Positions 1-8,620 of a stretch of DNA of 64,000 nucleotides are shown here, in pieces. A program made the position numbers and the translations under genes. The stretch comes from Marinobacter lipolyticus. GTDB lineage: Bacteria > Pseudomonadota > Gammaproteobacteria > Pseudomonadales > Oleiphilaceae. The notes beneath the pieces were generated by a model. The model did no database searches, was not told the origin of the DNA, and worked only from the letters and a program-made list of their open reading frames with translations. Location of the stretch: the NCBI RefSeq assembly GCF_018424605.1, contig NZ_QTKT01000015.1, positions 1 through 64,000 of the forward strand, given 5' to 3'. Every line of letters begins with the position of its first letter. The first letter of the stretch is position 1.

Positions 1-68
1 CATCGAGCCCATAGCTCCTGCTTCTGCTGATGGGTCAGCCCTCTGGTCTTTGATACTTGCTGCGGCAT
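1..68 (-). CDS. Start of an IS-type transposase, cut by the window edge
   Basis: A reverse-strand frame begins at an ATG ending at 68 and stays open to the left edge. It encodes 22 residues starting MPQQVSKTRGLTHQQKQELW. The basic leader followed by LTxxQKxELW resembles the N-terminal helix-turn-helix of IS30-type transposases, but the fragment is too short to prove it. Its position directly against the broken end of the IS3 copy suggests that this second element inserted into, or recombined with, the IS3 element. Family assignment is a guess; that it is a start of a gene is moderately supported. Confidence 0.4.
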   Translation of the reverse strand, partial: MPQQVSKTRGLTHQQKQELWAR

Positions 69-120
69 TTTGAAAGCCCCGATAGTTACCAGTGTGCATT
101 ATGTTGCATTGACCGGTTGA

Positions 121-1023
<903 letters not shown>

Positions 1024-1038
1024 CCACTACACAACATT

Positions 1039-1060
1039 GATAGACACTTTTTCATGGACA
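1039..1060. repeat. Right terminal inverted repeat of the IS3 copy
   Basis: Sixteen bases after the orfB stop lies a sequence reading TGTCCATGAAAAAGTGTC on the reverse strand, a typical IS3-type end. No matching left end is present in the window, in agreement with truncation. Confidence 0.6.
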
Positions 1061-1200
1061 CCTCTTCAGATTAGATAGATTCAAAATGACACTTGAAGTC
1101 TTTCAAATGCTGAGTAGATGGTGCTTTGCACTTATTGCAGAGTTGTTACATTTTTAAATTTTTTCTTTGTATTTCAACAACCTAAAACCAAAACCTTTTA

Positions 1201-1547
1201 TTATATTCTTTGACACTGAATTGAACTTGAATATAAGCGGCTGTCTTCGTACATCGCGTCGTGGGCACGGAAGCGCTTTCCGTCTGACGCCAGGTCATTC
1301 ACTAAATTCTTCTGTTCGCTCCCTGTGGTGGCCCCCGCTAAACCGGACACCACCTTGTTAATTTGATGCCAGCTCTGCCCGGTATTCCCCGGGCGATCTA
1401 ATTGTTCCGCCCGTTCACGCCCTTTTTCCAGCGACCGGCCTGCCAAGACAATGTCGCTGTCGATCCGTTGCCCAAGAGTGTTGCAATAGCCGCCCCTGCA
1501 GCTCCGTAGCTACCAAGGATTAGTACGCTCTTGTTGCCCTGCCTCAT
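1201..1547 (-). pseudogene. Decayed NAD(P)-binding dehydrogenase fragment (saccharopine dehydrogenase-like)
   Basis: From an ATG at 1547 with a good ribosome site (AAGGAG) the reverse strand encodes MRQGNKSVLILGSYGAAGAA, a Rossmann nucleotide-binding start with GxYGxxG. After about 28 codons the sense jumps frame (near 1475-1480) to QRIDSDIVLAGRSLEKGREQ-like sequence (DIVLAGRS...GRERAEQL), the usual next strand and helix of saccharopine-dehydrogenase-like proteins. Beyond about 1400 the similarity is lost. The gene is thus frameshifted and truncated. A degenerate MerR-type operator lies upstream (1590-1605), so it was perhaps once a divergent partner of the metal operon. Confidence 0.6.
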
Positions 1548-1589
1548 CGTTGCTCAAACTCCTTTTAATGTACTCCAGTTCAACTCTTT

Positions 1590-1605
1590 AGTTACTACAG
1601 GGTCA
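1590..1605 (-). promoter_or_regulatory. Degenerate MerR-type operator upstream of the decayed gene
   Basis: On the reverse strand the sequence TGACCCTGTAGTAACTAAAG strongly resembles the left half and centre of the operator at 1671-1689 (CCCTGTAG..CTACAGGG). The right half and the -10 element are poor. It may have controlled the now broken reverse-strand gene. Confidence 0.4.
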
Positions 1606-1666
1606 TACCGCAAGTCGTCGAATCGCGGTGGGTTCACCAGTGTCGTCAAAAACTAACAACTTAACG

Positions 1667-1697
1667 TTGACCCTGTAGTGACTACAGGGTTTTAAAT
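1667..1697 (+). promoter_or_regulatory. MerR/PbrR/ZntR-type promoter of module A
   Basis: A -35 TTGACC (1667-1672) and a -10 TTAAAT (1692-1697) are separated by 19 bp, the overlong spacing expected for MerR-family activation. The spacer holds a perfect dyad CCCTGTAG-TGA-CTACAGGG (1671-1689). The arrangement closely matches known pbrA/zntA/cadA-type promoters. No merR gene lies next to it; the nearest is the ZntR/CadR-like gene at 7418-7825, which may act here in trans (inference). Confidence 0.8.
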
Positions 1698-1730
1698 AAC
1701 GGAACTTGTGTGAGAACCGGAGCCGCGAAA

Positions 1731-2627
1731 ATGAGCAAACCCTGCGATGGACAGTGTGGCAGCGAAGATTCTGTCGTTAACAATGAGCTTCAGAGCCCCG
1801 TCACCGCCGAAACAGACAGCCAGCTCAGCACCTACAGCGTGCCGAAAATGGATTGCCCCTCAGAAGAGCGAATGATTCGAATGGCGCTCACGGGTTTTGA
1901 CAACATTCAGTCACTCTCATTCGACCTATCGAATCGAAAGCTGGAAATTATCCATCAAGGCGAAGTCGGACCTATTACCAGCAAACTGGAAACCCTGGGT
2001 CTGGGCGCTTCCTTGCAGAGGACAGAAGACGCCAGCGCTGAATCCGTCAGAGCGGCTGAATCTTCTAAGGCCAACGAAAGCGAAGAGTCCGGCACTTTAT
2101 GGATACTGCTGGCAATCAACGCACTGATGTTTCTGGTCGAGATGACGATGGGCCTGATCGCCCAGTCCGCTGGCCTGATTGCAGACTCGCTAGACATGCT
2201 TGCCGATGCCGCCGTCTACGGTCTCGCGCTTTACGCCGTTGGGCACGGCATCAAAATGCAGGTCAGAGCGGCGCATGTGGCTGGCATACTCCAGCTTATC
2301 CTTGCCGCTGGGGTACTGGTTGAAGTTGGCAGGCGCTTTCTGTTTGGCAGTGATCCCCAGTCGTCAATGATGATGGCCGTCGCATCTGTGGCCCTTATTG
2401 CCAACATCAGTTGCCTGCTCCTGATCGCCAAACACCGTGACGGCGGTGCTCACATGAAAGCCAGCTGGATATTTTCGGCCAATGATGTGGTTATCAATCT
2501 GGGAGTTATCCTTGCAGCCCTTCTTGTTGCCTGGACCGGCTCCAACTACCCGGATCTGGTTATTGGCGGTATTGTGGGAGGCATTGTACTCATTGGTGCC
2601 AAGCGCATCCTTGCGCTAAAAGGATAA
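1731..2627 (+). CDS. CDF-type cation efflux transporter with N-terminal HMA-like domain
   Basis: Predicted inner-membrane metal exporter of 298 residues. ATG 1731 is preferred over the upstream GTG (1710) because GGAG at 1719-1722 fits it. Residues about 33-96 resemble a heavy-metal-associated ferredoxin-like fold, but the usual MxCxxC is MDCPSEE, leaving a single cysteine (C42); two further cysteines (C5, C9) lie in the leader. A charged linker precedes about six membrane segments from residue 123. The first CDF metal motif is DxxxD (D155, D159); in the second, HxxxD is replaced (F248...D252). A near-paralogue lies at 7895. Four bases separate it from lspA. Substrate is probably Zn, Cd or Pb, judged from the promoter type only. 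Confidence 0.85.
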   Translation: MSKPCDGQCGSEDSVVNNELQSPVTAETDSQLSTYSVPKMDCPSEERMIRMALTGFDNIQSLSFDLSNRKLEIIHQGEVGPITSKLETLGLGASLQRTEDASAESVRAAESSKANESEESGTLWILLAINALMFLVEMTMGLIAQSAGLIADSLDMLADAAVYGLALYAVGHGIKMQVRAAHVAGILQLILAAGVLVEVGRRFLFGSDPQSSMMMAVASVALIANISCLLLIAKHRDGGAHMKASWIFSANDVVINLGVILAALLVAWTGSNYPDLVIGGIVGGIVLIGAKRILALKG

Positions 2628-2631
2628 TTCG

Positions 2632-3147
2632 ATGTCTGAAGACCGTTCTCGCTTTTTTACGCTCACTTTTCTCGGCTTTTCGGCACTTATAGCTCTGGCC
2701 GACCAACTTATTAAATGGCTCGTCCAGCAATCCATGGCTTACGGACAATCGGTTGAGATCACCCCTTTCTTTAATTGGGTGCACGTATGGAATAAAGGCG
2801 CTGCCTTCAGTCTCTTTGCCGATGGCGGTGGCTGGCAGCGATATTTTTTTATTGCGATAGCCATTGTCGTCTCGGCTGTTCTGGTCAAATTGATTCGGGA
2901 CAGCCATAAGCGAACCGAAGCACTAGCCTATTCGATGGTACTTGGCGGTGCATTTGGAAATGTCATCGACCGAGTTTTTCGAGGCTATGTTGTCGATTAC
3001 CTGGATTTTCATTGGCAATCCCGGCACTGGCCGGCGTTCAACCTTGCCGACGTGTTCATCGTCCTGGGCGTGGCCATGATTTTGGTCACGAGCTTCACAG
3101 CCGAGAAAGGTGCCGGGAATAACATGGAAAATCGCCAGAATGGCTAG
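2632..3147 (+). CDS. lspA: Signal peptidase II (accessory LspA / PbrC-like)
   Basis: Inner-membrane aspartic protease that cleaves prolipoprotein signal peptides after lipidation. The 171-residue protein has four predicted membrane segments and the conserved blocks DQLIKW, NKGAAFS, GNVIDR, VVDYLDF and FNLAD; the two catalytic aspartates are D122 and D140. It sits inside a metal operon rather than next to ileS, like pbrC of the pbr lead-resistance system, so it is probably an accessory copy. What it would process is not clear; the Sco lipoproteins of this island are candidates. Confidence 0.93.
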   Translation: MSEDRSRFFTLTFLGFSALIALADQLIKWLVQQSMAYGQSVEITPFFNWVHVWNKGAAFSLFADGGGWQRYFFIAIAIVVSAVLVKLIRDSHKRTEALAYSMVLGGAFGNVIDRVFRGYVVDYLDFHWQSRHWPAFNLADVFIVLGVAMILVTSFTAEKGAGNNMENRQNG

Positions 3148-3157
3148 TTTTCGCGCG

Positions 3158-3207
3158 GTCGCAACACTCGCTAAGCCCTCTGAGCCAGGCTTAGCGAGTG
3201 TTGCGAC
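3158..3207. repeat. Perfect 20-bp inverted repeat between lspA and the next transporter
   Basis: The arms 3158-3177 and 3188-3207 are exact reverse complements (GTCGCAACACTCGC...) around a 10-base loop (CTCTGAGCCA). No T tract follows, so it is not a classical terminator. It would form a very stable hairpin in the operon mRNA, 37 bases before the next ATG. Confidence 0.85.
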
Positions 3208-3244
3208 TACGTTTAATTGAACAGCAACGACCAAGGAGAAAACA

Positions 3245-4153
3245 ATGGGCCACGAGCATGCTCACATGTCACCGGATACTAAGGATAAGAGAGTTGCAGT
3301 AGCTATCTGGGCGAACGGTATCCTAACCTTGGCTCAGATCGCTGGAGGGATCTTCGCTGGCAGCTTGGCGCTGATAGCCGACGCTATACACAACTTTTCG
3401 GATATGGCGTCACTATTTATCGCATTTGCGGCGCGGAAGATTGCACGCCGCCCGGCCGACTCGAAGATGACCTTTGGCTACGGGAGAATTGAGGTTGTTG
3501 CGGCACTCATAAATTACACCACTTTGATAATGATCGGGGCATATTTGATCTACGAAGGTGGCATGCGATTCATAGATCCCCCGGAAATCAAGGGGTGGTG
3601 GGTAGTTTGGCTTGGCATTATCGCATTGGTAGTGGATGGTTTGACCGCGCTGCTTACTTACTCCATGCAAAAGGACAGCGTCAACATCCGTGCGCTGTTT
3701 CTACACAACTTGTCTGATGCGTTTGCGTCAATTGCAGTCGTTGTAGGCGGCGCCCTGATTCTCCTGTACGACATGCGTTGGGTTGATCCCGCGATCACAA
3801 TTGGTATCGCAAGCTATATTCTCTACCTGGGTCTAACGGAAATCGGCGGAACCATCCGGACACTCATGCTGGGTAGTCCATTGGATATCGACACAGATTC
3901 TGTCATCGAGGCTTTATCAAACGTAGAAGGCGTTTTAGACCTTCACCACGTACATTTCTGGCAGATGGGTGAGCATGATGCCTCCCTCGACGCCCATGTG
4001 GTGGTCGAAATAAGTGCCTGGAATGAACTTGAAAAAGTCAAGGGTGGGATAAAACGAGCTTTGGAAAACGAGTTCGGCATCACTCATTCAACATTGGAGT
4101 TTGAACATCCTGATCACAGTCACAAAGATGCCCATACTTATGGCCATGGCTAG
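3245..4153 (+). CDS. CDF cation efflux transporter (CzcD/DmeF/ZitB-like)
   Basis: Inner-membrane proton-coupled exporter of divalent cations such as Zn, Co or Cd. The 302-residue protein has a His-rich start (GHEHAH) and tail (HPDHSHKDAHTYGHG), six membrane segments, and both canonical metal motifs: HNFSD (H49/D53) in the second helix and HNLSD (H154/D158) in the fifth. A cytoplasmic C-terminal domain with HHVHFW follows from about residue 215. The ribosome site AAGGAG precedes ATG 3245 by eight bases. Unlike the CDF genes at 1731 and 7895, its transport site is complete. It belongs to the same directional run as lspA. Confidence 0.92.
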   Translation: MGHEHAHMSPDTKDKRVAVAIWANGILTLAQIAGGIFAGSLALIADAIHNFSDMASLFIAFAARKIARRPADSKMTFGYGRIEVVAALINYTTLIMIGAYLIYEGGMRFIDPPEIKGWWVVWLGIIALVVDGLTALLTYSMQKDSVNIRALFLHNLSDAFASIAVVVGGALILLYDMRWVDPAITIGIASYILYLGLTEIGGTIRTLMLGSPLDIDTDSVIEALSNVEGVLDLHHVHFWQMGEHDASLDAHVVVEISAWNELEKVKGGIKRALENEFGITHSTLEFEHPDHSHKDAHTYGHG

Positions 4154-4177
4154 CAGGGCTGCTGAAAAGGGTACCGT

Positions 4178-5188
4178 GTGGCAGATATGCTGCGAATGGC
4201 CGACATTCCACTCGGTTACGAGCACGCCATGCGAGACGTAATTGAACGCCACCAGGTCTGGGCCTACCTCATCGCTGTTGTTTTCGGACTGTCTGTGGAT
4301 TGGACATCGTCCCTCGGTGACAGTGTGCCGGATTACTTAATCTGGGGGTTGCTCGGAGTTCTGCTCTACGCCACATTTACTCAAACACCGTTGACCCACC
4401 TGTCTGATATGTTCCGGGACCGTCGGTTCATGGGTGCCTTGCTCACCGGAAATTTTCTGGTCATGCCGGCGATCACTGCCTTGCTGATATTGGCGCTGCC
4501 GGACAATGACGCGCTGAAGTTGGGAGTGCTTCTGGTATTGCTGATGCCCTGTACCGACTGGTTTGTCACCTTCACTCACCTAGGCAAGGGGGACAGCACC
4601 CGAGCCATTGCGGCAACACCGGTTCTGCTGATTGCTCAACTGGGTCTTCTTCCACTTTACCTCTGGCTTTTCATGGGTAATCAGTTCGACGTGAATCTTG
4701 AGCTTGGGCGGCACCTCCTGCCGGCCTTTGGCGGGCTGATTATTGTCCCGCTTATCCTGGCATTTCTGACTGAAAAATGGGCCGAAAACTCCAGAAAAGC
4801 CATCGGGTTCATTCGCTTCATGGGTCTGATGCCGGTCCCTCTGCTGACAGTCGTACTGTTCATCATCTCAATGACACAGGTCAGCCAGATCGACAGTACC
4901 GGCTCACTTATCTGGCCCTTGATGATTCTGTTTCCGGCCTATCTTCTAGCTGCGGCTCTGGTTGGAAAGGCTCTGCGCCGGGTCTTTCGATTACCGGTAG
5001 AAACCGGTCGCACCGTCATCTTCAGCCTAGGAACACGCAACTCCTTCGTGGTTTTACCTTTGGCACTGTCAATGCCAGAGGCCTGGGCTGTGGCCGTCGT
5101 GGTGATTGTCGTCCAGTCTTTGTTGGAACTGTTTGGAATGATGCTTTATCTGCGGTGGGTGCCTAGTCGGCTGCTACCGGACACCTGA
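4178..5188 (+). CDS. Arsenite/bile-acid symporter family permease (ACR3/SBF-like)
   Basis: A 336-residue inner-membrane protein with about ten hydrophobic segments, resembling the bile acid:sodium symporter superfamily that includes arsenite exporter Acr3. The MPCTDWF segment (around residue 125) carries the cysteine found in the fourth helix of Acr3 proteins. GTG 4178 is chosen because AAAGG ends eight bases before it; ATG 4187 is possible. No arsC or arsR is nearby, so the substrate may be another oxyanion or metal-linked solute; arsenite export is an inference from family only. Confidence 0.75.
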   Translation: MADMLRMADIPLGYEHAMRDVIERHQVWAYLIAVVFGLSVDWTSSLGDSVPDYLIWGLLGVLLYATFTQTPLTHLSDMFRDRRFMGALLTGNFLVMPAITALLILALPDNDALKLGVLLVLLMPCTDWFVTFTHLGKGDSTRAIAATPVLLIAQLGLLPLYLWLFMGNQFDVNLELGRHLLPAFGGLIIVPLILAFLTEKWAENSRKAIGFIRFMGLMPVPLLTVVLFIISMTQVSQIDSTGSLIWPLMILFPAYLLAAALVGKALRRVFRLPVETGRTVIFSLGTRNSFVVLPLALSMPEAWAVAVVVIVVQSLLELFGMMLYLRWVPSRLLPDT

Positions 5189-5232
5189 ATAATCTGAAAC
5201 CCGTAAACTCATTTAAAATAGGAAGATCTCCC

Positions 5233-5871
5233 GTGCAAACCCGAACCCTGGTCATCAGTCTCCTTCTTTTTTGTCTGGTTGTCTTTGCTGGTGCTTTTGT
5301 TATTTACGATCGCTCCCAGGGCACTAATGAACCCGCCGTTGTTGAAAAAACGCCACTGGTGAGGGATTACTCTCCCGTTATTGGCCCTGAGGACGCGCCG
5401 GTAACCATTGTCGAGTTCTTCGACCCATCCTGCGAAGGTTGTCGCGCCATGCATCCCTATGTGAAACAGATTCAGGCTGCCTACCCGGACAACGTGCGTC
5501 TGGTACTGCGCTACGTATTGTTTCACAAAGGCTCGGAAGAGGCCGTCAGAATCCTGGAAACCGCCCGTGAACAGGGGGTCTATGAGCCGGTACTGGACGC
5601 TGTTTTGGAAGCACAACCGAAATGGCACGATGATCCAAAGGTCGCCGCAGCATGGGATGCGGCGGAGTCAGCCGGACTTGATGTCGAAGCCGCTCGGGCC
5701 GGTATGAACTCACCCGAGATTGACGGCATTATTCAACAGGATGCTGCGGACGTTAAGGCGGTTGGAATTTCCGGAACCCCAACATTCTACGTTAACGGAG
5801 ACACCTTGAGCCGCCTGGGGCCTCAGGAACTGTACGACCTGGTGACATCCAAGGTAGGGTCACTGAAATAA
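5233..5871 (+). CDS. DsbA-family periplasmic thiol oxidoreductase (copy 1)
   Basis: A 212-residue thioredoxin-fold protein with an N-terminal membrane anchor or signal (residues 5-25), the active site CEGC (C67/C70) and the cis-proline motif GTP (P183). The fold is of the Thioredoxin_4 (BdbD/DsbG-like) type. Start GTG is supported by AGGAAG eight bases before. It is a close paralogue of the protein at 9048 (both contain FDPSCExCR and WHDDPKVA), so the pair arose by duplication. It lies just before a CtaG-like and a Sco gene, which suggests a role in keeping the cysteines of copper chaperones or of the oxidase in the right redox state. Confidence 0.88.
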   Translation: MQTRTLVISLLLFCLVVFAGAFVIYDRSQGTNEPAVVEKTPLVRDYSPVIGPEDAPVTIVEFFDPSCEGCRAMHPYVKQIQAAYPDNVRLVLRYVLFHKGSEEAVRILETAREQGVYEPVLDAVLEAQPKWHDDPKVAAAWDAAESAGLDVEAARAGMNSPEIDGIIQQDAADVKAVGISGTPTFYVNGDTLSRLGPQELYDLVTSKVGSLK

Positions 5872-5893
5872 CAACAAAACAACCGGCAACGCT

Positions 5894-6736
5894 ATGTCAC
5901 TGCTTGACTACCTTTTACCCTACGATTTCTCGCCGCTGACCATACTCAGCTACATGCTCGTGATGGGATTCTATGGCGTCGGGCTAATTCGGATGCCGGA
6001 ACAGGACCGGCCAGGCTCACTGCGGATCTTTGCGTTCACCCTGGGGGTACTGATCTGTTATGCGGTGATGCAGACCCGCTTCGATTACTACGCACAATAC
6101 ATGTTCTTCGTCCATCGGGGTCAGCACCTGATTCTTCATCATATCGGTCCGATCCTGATCGCCCTGTCCAACCCTTTACCGGTCATGCGGTTCTGGTTCG
6201 CAAAAATCAGCCCGGGCTGGAGGCATACATTGAGGCCTCTGGGCTGGGTCTATAACGTTCTGCAACAGCCTTTTATCGCCCTTTTCCTGTTTGTCGGGCT
6301 TATCTATTTCTGGCTGTGGCCATCAATCCATTTTGACGCCATGCTCAGCCGGGATCTGTATTGGGTCATGAACTGGAGCATGTTGCTGGATGGCCTGCTG
6401 TTCTGGTGGTTGATCTTTGATCCAAGACCGCCGGCGATCACCTCATCGCTGGGGTATGGCAGACGCATGTTGGTTCTGGCCGCCGCAGGTGTGCTTCAGA
6501 TGTTTCTTGGGGCGTGGATCGTGTTTTCACGTGACATGGTCTATGACGTTTACGAAGTCTGTGGCAGGGCCTGGCCGCTGGACCCGGAAGTCGACCAGCT
6601 ACTGGGAGGCATGCTGACCTATATTCCTCCGGCCATGATGAGCATTCTTGGCATTCTTCTGATGCTCCGGCGAGCCATGCATCAGGACGGAAAATATACC
6701 AACCAATCCAAACAACTTGAGGAAACAGCGTCATGA
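5894..6736 (+). CDS. ctaG: Cytochrome c oxidase assembly protein, caa3-type CtaG family
   Basis: A 280-residue polytopic membrane protein with about seven hydrophobic helices. It matches the CtaG_Cox (caa3_CtaG) family involved in copper insertion into cytochrome oxidase, which is unrelated to the Cox11-type CtaG. Visible family blocks include the histidines of HRGQHLILHHIGP (residues about 75-88) and the NPLPVMRFW segment. It follows the DsbA-like gene by 22 bases and its stop overlaps the start of the Sco gene (ATGA), so the three are translationally linked. Presence in a metal island points to protection of copper delivery. Confidence 0.85.
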   Translation: MSLLDYLLPYDFSPLTILSYMLVMGFYGVGLIRMPEQDRPGSLRIFAFTLGVLICYAVMQTRFDYYAQYMFFVHRGQHLILHHIGPILIALSNPLPVMRFWFAKISPGWRHTLRPLGWVYNVLQQPFIALFLFVGLIYFWLWPSIHFDAMLSRDLYWVMNWSMLLDGLLFWWLIFDPRPPAITSSLGYGRRMLVLAAAGVLQMFLGAWIVFSRDMVYDVYEVCGRAWPLDPEVDQLLGGMLTYIPPAMMSILGILLMLRRAMHQDGKYTNQSKQLEETAS

Positions 6737-7356
6737 GAACTCGCTTCTGGCGACAGCGCACCAACATCATATCGGCGACCTTAACGCTGATAGCAGCCCT
6801 ATTGCTGACTGGTTGCTTTGGCAATGACGAGGAAGACTGGAACGGTAAAAACATCAGTGGCTTGATGCCTGAGCTGGAATTCGACCTGATCAATAGCCAG
6901 GGCAAGTCTGTATCTGGCGATGATTACAGTGGCCGCGTGAGAATGCTGTTTTTCGGGTTCACCTCGTGCCCCGATGTTTGCCCGACCGCCCTGCAAAAAC
7001 TCAATCAGGCAACCAGTGGCCTGGACCCCGCGCTTCAGGATGAAGTACTCACTTTGTTCGTGAGTGTCGATCCGAAACGTGACACGCCTGAGCGTCTCGC
7101 AAAATACGTGGATTTCTTCGGCGACAATATTGTAGGACTCACTGGAAAAGAACCCCAGCTTCGTGAACTGGCAAAACGATATAGAACAACCTTCGGTTAT
7201 GACGAACCTGCCGCTGATGGAAATTATGCGGTGTCACACAGCAGCGCGATTTATGTATTTGATCGCGAAGGTAACCCCCGCCTCTTAATGCGGCCCGATC
7301 TGAGTAGAGAAGAAATTCGGCATGACCTCGTTGCTCTTATTCAGGAGGATGCCTGA
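6733..7356 (+). CDS. SCO1/SenC-family copper-binding lipoprotein (copy 1)
   Basis: Membrane-tethered thioredoxin-fold copper chaperone for the CuA site of cytochrome oxidase. The 207-residue protein has a lipoprotein signal ending LLTGC (C28), the copper site CPDVC (C79, C83) and the distal histidine in VSHSS (H169), so all three ligands are present. Its ATG overlaps the ctaG stop. A second copy at 10961 is about the same length but carries an internal TAG. Confidence 0.92.
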   Translation: MRTRFWRQRTNIISATLTLIAALLLTGCFGNDEEDWNGKNISGLMPELEFDLINSQGKSVSGDDYSGRVRMLFFGFTSCPDVCPTALQKLNQATSGLDPALQDEVLTLFVSVDPKRDTPERLAKYVDFFGDNIVGLTGKEPQLRELAKRYRTTFGYDEPAADGNYAVSHSSAIYVFDREGNPRLLMRPDLSREEIRHDLVALIQEDA

Positions 7357-7363
7357 CTGAATA

Positions 7364-7391
7364 GACTGTCCCAACTCGAATTGAGACAGTC
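7364..7391. other. Hairpin between convergent sco and merR genes
   Basis: GACTGTC (7364-7370) pairs with GACAGTC (7385-7391), and CAA with TTG, with one C/A mismatch around a CTCGAA loop. It sits eight bases past the sco stop and before the merR stop. A U tract is lacking on both strands, so a terminator role is only possible. Confidence 0.35.
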
Positions 7392-7417
7392 CTGGTTGGC
7401 GGGCACATACAAAGTGG

Positions 7418-7825
7418 TTAAGCAGAGCCGGAGAGTGTCTCGATAATTCGGCAGTCCATAATAACTCCGCCGTCACAACACGCACTCAGTCTTTCCAACT
7501 CGTGTTCCATTGCATGTAGATCTTTCAGTCGAGAGCGCACTTGAACCAGTTGTTGTTCAACTTTGGCGTCCACACCCGCACAGGACTCCTGCTGACGATC
7601 CGCCAGTGAAAGCAGTTCACGAATATCGTCAAGGCTAAATCCGAGCCCGCGGCTTCGTCGAATAAACAGCAGCCGCGAATGATCCTCTTCGGAGTAGAGA
7701 CGATAGCCCGACTCCGAGCGGGTCGCTTTCGGCAACAGTCCAATTTTTTCGTAATAACGGATGGTCACGGGCTTAACGCCCGTATCATCAGCTAGCCGAC
7801 CGACCGTGTTCCTTTTTTCGCTCAT
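7418..7825 (-). CDS. MerR-family metal-responsive regulator (ZntR/CadR-like)
   Basis: Dimeric activator that untwists overlong promoters on metal binding. The 135-residue protein has the winged HTH (VKPVTIRYYEKIGLLP, about residues 17-33), a coiled-coil dimerisation helix (about 85-112) and cysteines C82, C116, C117 and C125, the same pattern as ZntR Cys79, Cys114/115 and Cys124, which suggests Zn, Cd or Pb sensing. The start at 7825 is chosen because the operator (7831-7851) lies just upstream; the longer frame to 7876 would swallow it. Divergent from the CDF gene at 7895. It may also control the promoter at 1667. Confidence 0.9.
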   Translation of the reverse strand: MSEKRNTVGRLADDTGVKPVTIRYYEKIGLLPKATRSESGYRLYSEEDHSRLLFIRRSRGLGFSLDDIRELLSLADRQQESCAGVDAKVEQQLVQVRSRLKDLHAMEHELERLSACCDGGVIMDCRIIETLSGSA

Positions 7826-7830
7826 CGCTA

Positions 7831-7851
7831 TTGACCTTATAGTTACTATAA
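7831..7851 (+). promoter_or_regulatory. MerR-family operator between merR and the module B transporter
   Basis: TTGACC (7831-7836) is followed by the dyad TTATAG-TTA-CTATAA (7837-7851), related in layout to the site at 1671-1689 (both contain TAGTNACTA). It lies between the divergent merR and CDF genes. A clear -10 for the rightward promoter was not found at 19 bp, so the exact promoter is uncertain. Confidence 0.65.
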
Positions 7852-7894
7852 CCACCAGTGTATCGATGTATTGCACGTTTTAGGAGGGTTCGTC

Positions 7895-8620
7895 GTGGAC
7901 AGCTGCTGTGAAAACAAGGCCGGTGAACTGGCACAATTGCGAGCGAGCCAAAGCCGGGTGCTTTACATTGCGCTTGCCATCAACGCAGTGATGTTTGTGG
8001 TGGAATTCAGCGCCGGCTGGATTGCAAGCTCTACCGCGTTGCTGGGCGATTCGCTGGATATGTTTGGCGACGCGTCTGTCTATGCACTGACACTGTTCGT
8101 GCTGGACCGAAGCCGTCGCGCGCGTGCCGGAGCGGCTTTGTTCAAAGGCGGCTTTATGCTGTTGTTCGGGCTTGTTGTTGTCGCCGATGCCATCCGCAAG
8201 CTGGTGATACAGGAAGTGCCCGCCGCCGAGTGGATGGGCGCTGTCGGCGCTCTTGCCCTGTTTGCAAACGGCGTTTGTTTTGTGTTGCTCTACCGTCATC
8301 GTGCGGACGATCTCAATATGCGTTCCACCTGGATGTGTTCCAGGAACGATCTGTTCGCCAATAGCAGTGTAATCATTGCGGCAGGATTGGTCGCCCTCAC
8401 CAATACCCTCTGGCCGGACATCATTGTGGGCCTCGCCATTGCTGCGCTATTCCTGCACTCCGCTTGGCAGGTCATCCGTGAGGGTATGGAGGAATGGCGT
8501 GCCGGTGGGGCTGAAACCGCCGATAAATCGAGCAAAGATGAAGGCGATACCGCTGGAAACAGCTGCTGCTCTTCTTCGCAAAGCACTTGTGCCAATGAAT
8601 CCAGAGAGCCATCCCGGTGA
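7895..8620 (+). CDS. CDF-type cation efflux transporter, module B
   Basis: A 241-residue inner-membrane transporter. GTG 7895 is preferred because AGGAGG at 7882-7887 sits seven bases before it; an upstream ATG (7871) would overlap the ribosome site. It is a shortened paralogue of the protein at 1731 without the HMA-like domain: AINAVMF, GDSLDMFGDASVY and RNDLFANSSV align with it. The first metal site is DxxxD; at the second, cysteine replaces the usual histidine (CSRND). The N-terminus (DSCCENK) and the tail (NSCCSSSQSTC) carry paired cysteines that may bind soft metals. Its stop overlaps the dsbB start. Confidence 0.85.
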   Translation: MDSCCENKAGELAQLRASQSRVLYIALAINAVMFVVEFSAGWIASSTALLGDSLDMFGDASVYALTLFVLDRSRRARAGAALFKGGFMLLFGLVVVADAIRKLVIQEVPAAEWMGAVGALALFANGVCFVLLYRHRADDLNMRSTWMCSRNDLFANSSVIIAAGLVALTNTLWPDIIVGLAIAALFLHSAWQVIREGMEEWRAGGAETADKSSKDEGDTAGNSCCSSSQSTCANESREPSR

